Shown one piece after another: positions 27,979-36,259 of a DNA stretch of 38,506 bases. This DNA comes from Anaerolineae bacterium. GTDB taxonomy: Bacteria; Chloroflexota; Anaerolineae; Epilineales; Epilineaceae. Numbering within the stretch: the first letter of the stretch is position 1; each line of letters opens with the position of its first letter. The notes below the pieces were generated by a model that saw only the letters and a program-made list of their open reading frames with translations, had not been told where the DNA came from and made no database searches. The stretch covers positions 1 through 38,506 of the forward strand of contig JAJCYU010000156.1 of the NCBI GenBank assembly GCA_029262755.1, read 5' to 3'. Both the position numbers and the translations under genes were made by a program.

Positions 27979-29907
27979 ATGCCGCCTGAGGAACACGGCA
28001 CCGACACGACGCCCGAACGGGTGGTCGTCGTGGGCACCTCCGGGCATGTCGATCACGGCAAGAGCACGTTGGTGCGCGCCCTCACCGGCACGGACCCTGA
28101 CCGGCTGGCCGAGGAAAAGGCACGCGGCCTGACCATCGAGCTCGGCTTCGCCTTCCGCGATCTACCCAGCGGCCGCGTGGCGAGCTTCGTGGACGTTCCC
28201 GGCCACGAGGATTTCATCCGCAACGCGCTTGCCGGCGCGGGCGGCATCGATGCCGCGCTGCTGATCGTGGCGGCCGATGAAGGCCCGATGCCGCAGACCC
28301 TCGAGCATCTGGCCATCCTCGATCTGGTCGGCGTGACCCACGCCATCGCGGTGATCAGCAAAGCCGATCTCGTGGAGCCGGATTGGCTGGAGTTGGTGCG
28401 TGAGGAGGTAGCCGAGTTGCTGGCGGGCACGCGTCTGGCCGGCTCCGCCGTGCTGCCGGTTAGTGCAAGTTCGGGCGCCGGCATCCCCGAGCTCGTCGAC
28501 GCCTTGGACGCCCTGCTCGCCGACGTGCCCGCACCGCGCGACGTGGGGCGGCCACGGTTATCGGTCGACCGCGTGTTCACCCTGGCCGGCTTCGGCACCG
28601 TCGTCACCGGCACGCTGCGCGACGGCTCGCTGCGCGCCGGAGAAGCGCTCACGGTCCAGCCCTCCGGCTTGACGGTGCGCACCCGCGGCGTACACAGCCA
28701 CGGCCGCGCGGTGGAAACCGCGCTGCCGGGCACCCGCACCGCCGTGAACCTGGCCGGCATCGACGTAGACGCCATCGAGCGCGGCGACGTGCTGATCCCG
28801 CCCGACAGCTACCAACCGACCCGCTTGATCGACGTCGCCGCCGAGGTGCTGCCGGAAGCCGTGGCCGCTATCGAGCACGACCGGCAGGTGGCGATCTTTC
28901 ACGGCGCGAGCGAGATCCTCGGCCGCGTGCGGCTGATCGATGCCGAGATCATCGAGCCCGGCGGCCGCGGCTGGCTGCAGCTGCACCTCGCGCGCCCCAC
29001 GGTCTTGGCCGCGGGCGACCGGATCGTGCTGCGCCTGCCCTCGCCCAGCCGCACCATCGGCGGTGGCGTCGTGCTCGACCCGCGCCCGCGACGGATGTGG
29101 CGGCGCTTCGACCCGGTTGTCGCAGAGCGCTTCGCCGCCCTCGCCGAGGGCTCACGCGAAGAGCGAGCCTGGTGGATGCTGCGCGAGCGTGAGCCGACGC
29201 GGGCGCAGGACATGCCGCCGCCTGACACGGGGCTTGAACCCGACGTGCGCGACGCGGCGCTCACCGCTCTTGCCGCGGACGGCCGTGCCATCGCCCTGGG
29301 CACATCGAGCTTGTGGATGACCGATGCCGGCTTGCGTACCGTGCAGGAACGCGCCCGCAGCCTCCTCGCCGAATACCACGCCCGTCATCCGCTGCGCGTC
29401 GGTCCACCGCGCGAAGAGTTGCGCGAGCGCCTCGACCTCTCGGCCGAGGCCTTCGCGGCCCTCCTCGCCCATGCAGAGACCGAGGGCTGGCTGACGCTCG
29501 ACGGAGGCCGCCCGCGCCTGCCCGAGCACAACGTCCGCTACTCCACCGAGGCCGCCGCGGCGCGTGACGCGTTGCTCACACGCTTCCGAGCCGCGCCCTT
29601 CGCGCCTCCGTCCACCGCGGACGCCCGCGCCGCCGTGGGCAACGAGGTACTCGAGGCGCTCCTGACCCAGGGCGATCTGGTCGCGGTCACCTCCGATGTG
29701 CTCTTCGACCGAGCGGGATTCCAGACGCTGCACGACTGGGTGATCGAGCACGTCGAGACGTCCGGCCAGGTTACGGTGGGCGATCTGCGCGACAAATTCG
29801 ACACGAGCCGCAAATACGCCCTCGGTCTGCTCGAGCACCTCGACCGCATCCACGTCACCCGCCGCGTGGGCGATGCACGCGTTCTGGCGCGCGAGAGCGG
29901 CGCGTGA
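27979..29907 (+). CDS. selB: Selenocysteine-specific translation elongation factor
   Basis: VVGTSGHVDHGKSTLVRALTGTDPDRLAEEKARGLTIELGFA; DVPGHEDFIRNALAGAGGIDAALLIVAADEG; C-terminal winged-helix DKFDTSRKYALGLLEHLDRIHVTRRVGDARVL. Confidence 0.95.
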   Translation: MPPEEHGTDTTPERVVVVGTSGHVDHGKSTLVRALTGTDPDRLAEEKARGLTIELGFAFRDLPSGRVASFVDVPGHEDFIRNALAGAGGIDAALLIVAADEGPMPQTLEHLAILDLVGVTHAIAVISKADLVEPDWLELVREEVAELLAGTRLAGSAVLPVSASSGAGIPELVDALDALLADVPAPRDVGRPRLSVDRVFTLAGFGTVVTGTLRDGSLRAGEALTVQPSGLTVRTRGVHSHGRAVETALPGTRTAVNLAGIDVDAIERGDVLIPPDSYQPTRLIDVAAEVLPEAVAAIEHDRQVAIFHGASEILGRVRLIDAEIIEPGGRGWLQLHLARPTVLAAGDRIVLRLPSPSRTIGGGVVLDPRPRRMWRRFDPVVAERFAALAEGSREERAWWMLREREPTRAQDMPPPDTGLEPDVRDAALTALAADGRAIALGTSSLWMTDAGLRTVQERARSLLAEYHARHPLRVGPPREELRERLDLSAEAFAALLAHAETEGWLTLDGGRPRLPEHNVRYSTEAAAARDALLTRFRAAPFAPPSTADARAAVGNEVLEALLTQGDLVAVTSDVLFDRAGFQTLHDWVIEHVETSGQVTVGDLRDKFDTSRKYALGLLEHLDRIHVTRRVGDARVLARESGA

Positions 29908-30980
29908 ACATCGTTATCGTGAACTACAACACGCGGGCCCACCTTGCCGCGTGCCTGACCTCCTTGGCCGAGGGCGGTCTGGACGGCGTCGCGGCCGACG
30001 TGTGGGTGGTCGACAACGGCTCGACGGATGCCAGCGCGCACATGGTGCGAGCGCGCTTCCCCTGGGTGCGCTTGATCGAGAGCGAGGGCAACGTCGGCTT
30101 TTCGGGCGGCAATAACCTGGCCCTGCGCGCCGCCGGCTACCCCGAGCGGCCCGTCGCGCGCGACGCCGCTCCCGAGCGGCCGGCGCTGCTGCTAAACCCG
30201 GACACCGTGGTGCCCGCCGGTGCGCTCGCCGCGCTGCGCGCCGTGCTGGACGACGAGCCGGAGGTCGGCATCGTGGGCCCGCAGCTGGTGTTGGAAGACG
30301 GTTCGTTGGACCTGGCCTGCCGCCGCGCCTTCCCCACACCGGAGGTCGCCTTCTACCGCTTCAGCGGCCTATCCCGTCTCTTTCCGCGCAGCCGGCGCTT
30401 CGGACGCTACAACATGACCTTCCTCGGTCGCGACGAGCCCGCCGACGTGGACGCCGTCGTGGGCGCCTGCATGCTCGTGCGCGGCGCCGCCATCGCCGAC
30501 GTCGGGCTGCTCGACGAACGCTTCTGGATGTACGGTGAGGACCTGGACTGGGCGCTGCGGATCCGCGCCGCGGGCTGGCGCGTGGTCTACCGCCCGCACG
30601 TGATCGTCCACCACGTAAAGCGCGCCGCCTCACGCGCAAGCAACAAGGCGGCCTTCGAATTCCAACGCGCGATGTGGCTCTTCTACCACAAGCATTACCG
30701 CGCCACGACCCCCCGCTGGATCGACACCTGCGTCCTGCTCGGCCTGACGCTGCGCGGCGGCCAACGCTTGGCGCGCGAGATGTGGTCCGCGGACGGGCCC
30801 GGCGACCTGCCCGGCTTAGCAGGCGATGGGTCAGCCGATAGCGCGAACGACCCGTCGGCAGACCCTGGCGCGGGTCGTAGCGACGCGCGCTTCCACGCCG
30901 GTTCCCACAACCCTTCCGACGACCCTTCCGCCGTCGAGCAGCGCACCCCATCCTCGCCACCGTCCCCTCCCTCCCCATGA
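29904..30980 (+). CDS. GT2 family glycosyltransferase
   Basis: NIVIVNYNTRAHLAACLTSL; VDNGSTDAS; GNVGFSGGNNLALR; GACMLVRGAAIADVGLLDERFWMYGEDLDWALRIRAAGWRVVYRP; GTGA overlap with selB. Confidence 0.93.
   Translation: MNIVIVNYNTRAHLAACLTSLAEGGLDGVAADVWVVDNGSTDASAHMVRARFPWVRLIESEGNVGFSGGNNLALRAAGYPERPVARDAAPERPALLLNPDTVVPAGALAALRAVLDDEPEVGIVGPQLVLEDGSLDLACRRAFPTPEVAFYRFSGLSRLFPRSRRFGRYNMTFLGRDEPADVDAVVGACMLVRGAAIADVGLLDERFWMYGEDLDWALRIRAAGWRVVYRPHVIVHHVKRAASRASNKAAFEFQRAMWLFYHKHYRATTPRWIDTCVLLGLTLRGGQRLAREMWSADGPGDLPGLAGDGSADSANDPSADPGAGRSDARFHAGSHNPSDDPSAVEQRTPSSPPSPPSP
30822..30929 (+). repeat. 12-bp degenerate tandem repeat in the GT2 C-terminal tail
   Basis: GDGS-ADSA-NDPS-ADPG-AGRS-DARF-HAGS-HNPS-DDPS. 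Confidence 0.65.
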
Positions 30981-32383
30981 GCGTTCACCGCACCGCGCTG
31001 GAGCGGATCTCCCTGCTCGCCATCGACGTGGCCGCATTGGCCGCCGGGGTGCGTCTGGCCTATGCGGCCTACGCACGCACCTTGATCGGCGGCGCACAGC
31101 GCGTGCCGCCCTACTCGGCCTTCACCACCTTAATCGCGGTGCACGTGGTGGTGCTGGTCGTCGTCTTCTTCTTCCAGCAGCTCTACCACCAGCCGCGCGG
31201 AGTTTCGCGCCTCGATCTAGCGGGCCGCCTCTTTCGCGGCGTTTCGATCGGGCTGGTCATCGCCTTCGCCGTCGCGAGCTTCGTCAGCCCTTCGCTGTCC
31301 GGTCTGGAGGCGCTGCGCTTCTTCCTGGTCTACACCTGGCTGGCCTCGCTGCTGACCGTGGGCGTCGCGCGCATGCTGCACCGCGGGATCTGGAGCGGCC
31401 TACGCCGCATCGGCGTCGGCCGCCTGCGCGTGCTCGTGGTGGGCGCCGGACCCGCGGGGCGCGATCTCGTGGCCCGTATCCACCGCCGCCCATGGCTGGG
31501 CTACGAGCTCGTCGGCCTGCTCGACGACACGCCCGGCCGCACCCGCGTGCGCGGCGTGCCCGTGGTCGGGCGCACGGCCGAGCTCGGCATCCTCGTCGAT
31601 CGCCTCTCCGTAGACGAGGTGCTGATCGCCCTGCCGGGCGCCACACGCTCCGAGCTGGTCGCGTTGGTCAGCCAATGCGGGCGTGAGGGGACGACGATCA
31701 AGATCCTGCCCGACGTCTTCCACCTGATGACCACCGAGGTCCAGGTCAGCGACCTGGACGGCCTACCGCTGCTGGCCATCCGCGACGTCGCCCTGCGCGG
31801 GTGGCGGCGCAGCCTGAAGCGCACCCTCGACATCACCTTGAGCGGGCTGGCACTCGTGTTCTTGTCGCCCATCATCCTGCTGCTCGCGCTGCTGGTGAAG
31901 TTCGAATCACGCGGCCCGGCCTTCTACGTGCAAGAGCGCATGGGGCTGGACATGCGGCCCTTCCCGATCATCAAGCTACGCTCCATGCGCCCCGACGCCG
32001 AGGCCAGCTCCGGCGCGGTCTGGGCCCGACGCGGCGATCCCCGCGTCACCCGCCTTGGCGCTTTCATGCGCCGCACGAACCTCGACGAGCTGCCGCAGCT
32101 GGTCAACGTGCTGCTCGGCCACATGAGCCTGGTGGGGCCGCGCCCGGAGCGCCCGCAATTCGTGGCCGAATTCCGCCGCCATATCCCTCGCTACGCCGAG
32201 CGCCACCGCGAACGGGGCGGCATCACGGGCTGGGCGCAGGTCAACGGCCTGCGCGGGAACACCTCGATCGAGGAACGCACCAAGTACGACCTGTTCTACA
32301 TCGAGAACTGGTCCATCCTCTTCGACCTGAAGATCCTCTTCCGCACGGTGATCAACTCCTTCCGCGATCCGAACGCGTACTAA
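30977..32383 (+). CDS. Polyprenyl glycosylphosphotransferase (undecaprenyl-phosphate sugar-1-P transferase)
   Basis: N-terminal TM segments; RRSLKRTLDITLSGLALVFLSPIILLLALLVKFESRGPAFYVQERMGLDMRPFPIIKLRSM; MSLVGPRPERPQFV; GITGWAQVNGLRG. Confidence 0.94.
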   Translation: MSVHRTALERISLLAIDVAALAAGVRLAYAAYARTLIGGAQRVPPYSAFTTLIAVHVVVLVVVFFFQQLYHQPRGVSRLDLAGRLFRGVSIGLVIAFAVASFVSPSLSGLEALRFFLVYTWLASLLTVGVARMLHRGIWSGLRRIGVGRLRVLVVGAGPAGRDLVARIHRRPWLGYELVGLLDDTPGRTRVRGVPVVGRTAELGILVDRLSVDEVLIALPGATRSELVALVSQCGREGTTIKILPDVFHLMTTEVQVSDLDGLPLLAIRDVALRGWRRSLKRTLDITLSGLALVFLSPIILLLALLVKFESRGPAFYVQERMGLDMRPFPIIKLRSMRPDAEASSGAVWARRGDPRVTRLGAFMRRTNLDELPQLVNVLLGHMSLVGPRPERPQFVAEFRRHIPRYAERHRERGGITGWAQVNGLRGNTSIEERTKYDLFYIENWSILFDLKILFRTVINSFRDPNAY

Positions 32384-32493
32384 TGCGTGTCTTCCAACCC
32401 CTCTTCGAACGCGCGGACGCTCGAATAGGAGTCTGCAGGCACGCTCGATGGCGCCTACTACGGGTGGCCGACGACGCGCGCTCGGCGACGCGA

Positions 32494-32522
32494 TTGACGC
32501 CGCGCCCGGCCCGTCCTACCGT
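32494..32522 (+). promoter_or_regulatory. Putative leaderless promoter of hrcA
   Basis: TTGACG (32494-32499) - 17 bp - TACCGT (32517-32522) - 6 nt - ATG (32529). Confidence 0.55.
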
Positions 32523-32528
32523 TGCCCC

Positions 32529-33689
32529 ATGACGAGCGAGCGCGACGACCTACTCGGGAACGATGTGCCCTCGAAGCGAAGGGCTTCGAATCCCGTTCCC
32601 TCGAGTCCTGTCCCCCCTAGCGATCTGCCCATGACCGAGCGCCGCTCGCGGATCCTCGCGCTGGTCGTACGCGAGCACGTGCGCCGCGCCCTCCCCGTGG
32701 CCTCCGGTGCATTGGTCCGCCACCACGAGCTCGACTGCAGCGCCGCGACCGTGCGCAGCGAGATGGCGGCGCTCGAAGAGATGGGCCTGCTCTCCCAGCC
32801 GCATACCTCCGCCGGCCGCGTCCCGACGGTGGCGGGCTACCGCTTCTTCGTCGAGCGCCTGATGCACAACGCGGGCCTTCCCGAGCACCACAAGCGCACG
32901 ATCCGCCACCAATTCCATCAGGCCGGCTGGGACCCCGAACGATGGATGCGCCTCTCGGCTGCCGTCGTGGCCCGCTCCTGCGGCGCCGCCGGCCTTGTCG
33001 CAGCACCCCGCGGTGGCAGCGTAGCCATCCGTCGTCTGGAGCTGGTCGATATGGGCTCCGGCAACGTCCAGGTCGTCGCGCTGCTCGACGACGGCCTCGT
33101 GCACCAGGCCCGCTGGCGCCCGGCGCACGCCTACACCCAAGCCGCGCTCGACCAGATCGCGCACGCGCTCAACGAAGACCGGGTCTGGGGGCCGCCCGAA
33201 GGCGCGACGACGCCCACGCGCGCAGGCGGCCCCTTCTCCGATGCCTCCACGCCCGCCCGGCCTTTGTCCCTGGCCGCCGAAGCCAAGGCCGCCGTCGACG
33301 AACTCGCCGGCCGTGCCAGCCAACCCGCGGCGCCCCGGTTGTACCACGCGGGCCTGTCGCAGATCCTCGTTGCGCCGGAGTTGGCCGATGGCGATCGCCT
33401 GCGTGAGGTCGTGGCGCTCCTCGAACACGGCCGCGGCCTCGAGTCGATCCTTGGCGGCCTACCACCCGGCGGCGTGCACGTGTTCATCGGCGGCGAGCCG
33501 CCCTTGGAACGCGTGCCCTACCTCACCCTCGTCCTCTCGCGCTTCGGCCGCGCACGCACACCGGCCGGCGTCCTCGGCGTCGTCGGCCCGACCCGCATCG
33601 CTTACGAGCGCGCCGTACCCACCGTGGGCTTCGTCGCCGACCTCATGACGCGCATGCTCGCCGGCGACCCGGAGCCGGAAGCAGCGTAG
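32529..33689 (+). CDS. hrcA: Heat-inducible transcription repressor HrcA
   Basis: LTERRSRILALVV-like start MTERRSRILALVVREHV; SAATVRSEMAALEEMGLLSQPHTSAGRVPTVAGYRFFVERLM; C-terminal VGPTRIAYERAVPTVGFVADLMTRML. Confidence 0.93.
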   Translation: MTSERDDLLGNDVPSKRRASNPVPSSPVPPSDLPMTERRSRILALVVREHVRRALPVASGALVRHHELDCSAATVRSEMAALEEMGLLSQPHTSAGRVPTVAGYRFFVERLMHNAGLPEHHKRTIRHQFHQAGWDPERWMRLSAAVVARSCGAAGLVAAPRGGSVAIRRLELVDMGSGNVQVVALLDDGLVHQARWRPAHAYTQAALDQIAHALNEDRVWGPPEGATTPTRAGGPFSDASTPARPLSLAAEAKAAVDELAGRASQPAAPRLYHAGLSQILVAPELADGDRLREVVALLEHGRGLESILGGLPPGGVHVFIGGEPPLERVPYLTLVLSRFGRARTPAGVLGVVGPTRIAYERAVPTVGFVADLMTRMLAGDPEPEAA

Positions 33690-33840
33690 TCGTAGCAGCA
33701 GGTAGGCGGGCGAACGAGAGACAGGCAGGCAAGAGGCAAGAAAGCGGCACGTGAGTCGGCGAGCAAACGTTTGGCGAGTCGTAGGCCGGCGAACAGCAGG
33801 ACAACGAATCCGAAGACACGAACGCCCTCCCACCGACCCC
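33690..33840. repeat. 15-bp quasi-periodic intergenic tract
   Basis: gtgagtcggcgagca|aacgtttggcgagtc|gtaggccggcgaaca|gcaggacaacgaatc|cgaagacacgaacgc. Confidence 0.55.
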
Positions 33841-33948
33841 GCGCCGCACCGACCCCGTGCCGCCACGGCCCGCTCCTCCACCGCTGCATATACGTTTCTA
33901 ACGCGGCCCACGTGCCGCGGCCACCGTAGGCACCCTATACTCTTGCGC

Positions 33949-34026
33949 GTGAGGCGGGGGCGCTCCATGCGCCGCCGCCCAATCCGCATCGTGCGGCGGA
34001 CCGGCATTGCGCCCGCTGCACGGTGA
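33949..34026 (+). CDS. Possible Arg-rich 25-aa leader peptide upstream of dnaJ
   Basis: GTG 7 nt after TATACT (33936-33941); VRRGRSMRRRPIRIVRRTGIAPAAR*; stop overlaps in GTGA an in-frame GTG of the dnaJ ORF (34023). Confidence 0.3.
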   Translation: MRRGRSMRRRPIRIVRRTGIAPAAR

Positions 34027-34061
34027 ACCGCCGACCGACCACACCGCGAACGAGACGATCC

Positions 34062-35204
34062 ATGGCACAACAGGACTACTACGCGGTATTGGGTGTGGAG
34101 CGCGGTGCGGCCCCGGAGGACATCCGGCGCGCCTATCGGCGCAAGGCCAAAGAACATCATCCAGACGTCAACGCGGACGACCCCGACGCCAACGTCCGAA
34201 TCAAGCAGATCAACGAAGCCTACGAGATCCTGAAGGATCCGCAGAAGCGCGCCGCCTACGACCGCTACGGCCATGCGGGCGTGCGCGGCACGGGCGGCGG
34301 CGCTCCGCCGGGCAGCGTCGATATCGGAGATCTGGGCGATCTCTTTGAGCAGGTGTTCGGCTTCGGCACCCGCGGTCGAGGCGCACCACGGCCACGCAGC
34401 GGCCCGACCCCCGAGCGCGGCGCAGACATGCGCGCGCGCGTCACCCTCGACCTCGAAGAGGCCGCCTTCGGTGTGACGAGCTCCGTGGACGTCGTTCGGC
34501 GCGAAACCTGCGACGACTGCGAAGGCGTCGGCGCAGCCGAAGGCAGCAAACCGGTCCCGTGCTCGCAATGCGACGGCACCGGGCAGGTGCGCAAGGTCCA
34601 GCAGAGCGTCATCGGCAGCTTCGTCAACGTCCACACCTGCCCGCATTGCCAGGGCCAGGGCTTCGCGATCGAGAACCCCTGCCCCTCTTGCATGGGCCGC
34701 GGCCGTACGCAGCGACCGCGCACCCTTGAGGTGGACGTCCCCGCCGGCGTCGAGCGCGGCATCCAAATCCGGCTCACCGGCGAAGGCGAGCACGGTCGCT
34801 ATGGCGGCCCGCCGGGTGATCTCTTCATCGCGATCGACGTCAAGCCCCACCCGCGCTTCCGGCGCGACGGCAACGACCTGCACGTCGAGGTCCGCCTCAA
34901 CCCGGCCGACGCGGCCTTGGGCGCGCAGATTCCGGTGCCGTCCTTGGACGGCGAGCAGTCCGTGCGCGTGCCCAGCGGCACCCAATCCGGCGACGCGCTG
35001 CGCGTGCCCGGCCTCGGCGTGCCCCGCCTGCGCGGCATCGGCCGCGGCGATCTCGTGGTCACTACGGTCGTCGCCACGCCGGAGAAACTCACCCGCGAGC
35101 AGCGCGAGCTCATGGAGAAACTGCGCGACACCCTACCCAGCGCCGAGGTCATCGAGCAAGACCGCGGCTCCTTCTGGAACCGGGTGCGCGAGCGCTTCAC
35201 GTGA
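34062..35204 (+). CDS. dnaJ: Chaperone DnaJ
   Basis: MAQQDYYAVLGVERGAAPEDIRRAYRRKAKEHHPDVN; four CxxCxGxG motifs (CDDCEGVG, CSQCDGTG, CPHCQGQG, CPSCMGRG). Confidence 0.97.
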   Translation: MAQQDYYAVLGVERGAAPEDIRRAYRRKAKEHHPDVNADDPDANVRIKQINEAYEILKDPQKRAAYDRYGHAGVRGTGGGAPPGSVDIGDLGDLFEQVFGFGTRGRGAPRPRSGPTPERGADMRARVTLDLEEAAFGVTSSVDVVRRETCDDCEGVGAAEGSKPVPCSQCDGTGQVRKVQQSVIGSFVNVHTCPHCQGQGFAIENPCPSCMGRGRTQRPRTLEVDVPAGVERGIQIRLTGEGEHGRYGGPPGDLFIAIDVKPHPRFRRDGNDLHVEVRLNPADAALGAQIPVPSLDGEQSVRVPSGTQSGDALRVPGLGVPRLRGIGRGDLVVTTVVATPEKLTREQRELMEKLRDTLPSAEVIEQDRGSFWNRVRERFT

Positions 35205-36259
35205 GCCCCGCCGCGGACTCGCCGTCGCCGATGTCACCGCCCAATTCCGACCCGAGCGACTCGATCGACCCCGCTACGAACCCCGCAATCGACCCCTCCA
35301 CCGACCACGCGATGGACCCCGCAGCCCGCGCCCGCGCCAACGCGCGCCGCGCGGACGGCAGCGTCGGTCCGCTGATCGAGATCTCCGTGCCGGCCGAAGG
35401 GGAGCTCGTCGAGCCGCTCTACGAGCTCTTCGTGCGCCACGGCGCGGGCGCCGCCATCGAGACCCGACTGCGCGACGACGTCTCCGGTGCGCCCGACGCG
35501 CCCGAAACGTGGGTGCGCACGTGGATCGCCGCCGACGACGCGGACGCGCGCACCGCCATCGAAACCGGTCTGTGGCATCTGGGCCGCATCCTGCCGCTGC
35601 CCGAAGCCACGGTGCGCGAGCTCGCCGAGGCCAACTGGGCCGAGGCGTGGAAGGCCCATTGGACCGCACAGCCGGTCGGGCCCTTCCTGATCACACCCAC
35701 CTGGCTCGATCCCGAGTCCACCGACCCCGACCGCCTGCCGCTACGCCTCGATCCCGGCACCGCGTTCGGCACGGGCCAGCACCCCACGACCCGCCTGTGC
35801 CTCGAAGCCGTGGCGGAAGCGGTGGCCGAAGCGCCCAACGCGCGCGTGCTCGATGTCGGCACGGGCAGCGGGATCCTCGCCATCGGCGCCCGCCTGCTCG
35901 GCGCGCGCGAAGTGCTCGGCGTCGACATCGACCCACGCGCCGCGGAGACGGCCGCCGCCAACGCGGCCGCCAACGGTGTGCCCTTCCCCACCCGCGCCGG
36001 TTCGCTGGACGTGGTGGAGACCGAGCCGCCCTTCGACATCGTGCTGGCCAACCTGCTGGCGCCCATCGTCATCGAGCTCGCGCCCGGCATGGCCGCACGC
36101 ACACGCACCGGCGGCCTGCTCATCGCCTCGGGCGTGCTCGACACGCAGGTCGACGAGGTCACCGCAGCCCTACGCACGGCCGGCTTCGGCGAAGCGGAGG
36201 TGCGCTCGGACGGCGATTGGGTGGCCATCCTGACCCGCAAGGAGCCGCCCGGCGCATGA
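35201..36259 (+). CDS. prmA: Ribosomal protein L11 methyltransferase with N-terminal extension
   Basis: DPGTAFGTGQHPTTRLCLEAV; VLDVGTGSGILAIGARLLGA; NLLAPIVIELAPGMA; ATGA/GTGA overlaps on both sides. Confidence 0.93.
   Translation: MSPAADSPSPMSPPNSDPSDSIDPATNPAIDPSTDHAMDPAARARANARRADGSVGPLIEISVPAEGELVEPLYELFVRHGAGAAIETRLRDDVSGAPDAPETWVRTWIAADDADARTAIETGLWHLGRILPLPEATVRELAEANWAEAWKAHWTAQPVGPFLITPTWLDPESTDPDRLPLRLDPGTAFGTGQHPTTRLCLEAVAEAVAEAPNARVLDVGTGSGILAIGARLLGAREVLGVDIDPRAAETAAANAAANGVPFPTRAGSLDVVETEPPFDIVLANLLAPIVIELAPGMAARTRTGGLLIASGVLDTQVDEVTAALRTAGFGEAEVRSDGDWVAILTRKEPPGA
35267..35350 (+). repeat. 12-bp degenerate tandem repeat in the prmA N-terminal extension
   Basis: DPAT-NPAI-DPST-DHAM-DPAA-RARA-NARR. 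Confidence 0.7.

Noticed and set aside
25921-28056. 711-aa minus-strand ORF
   Set aside because: Overlaps the S8 protease end, the coiled-coil gene and the selB start on the other strand; shadow ORF.
32575-32610. tRNA T-arm-like string cttcgaatcccgttcc
   Set aside because: No acceptor stem, D-arm or anticodon arm around it; lies in the hrcA N-terminal coding region.
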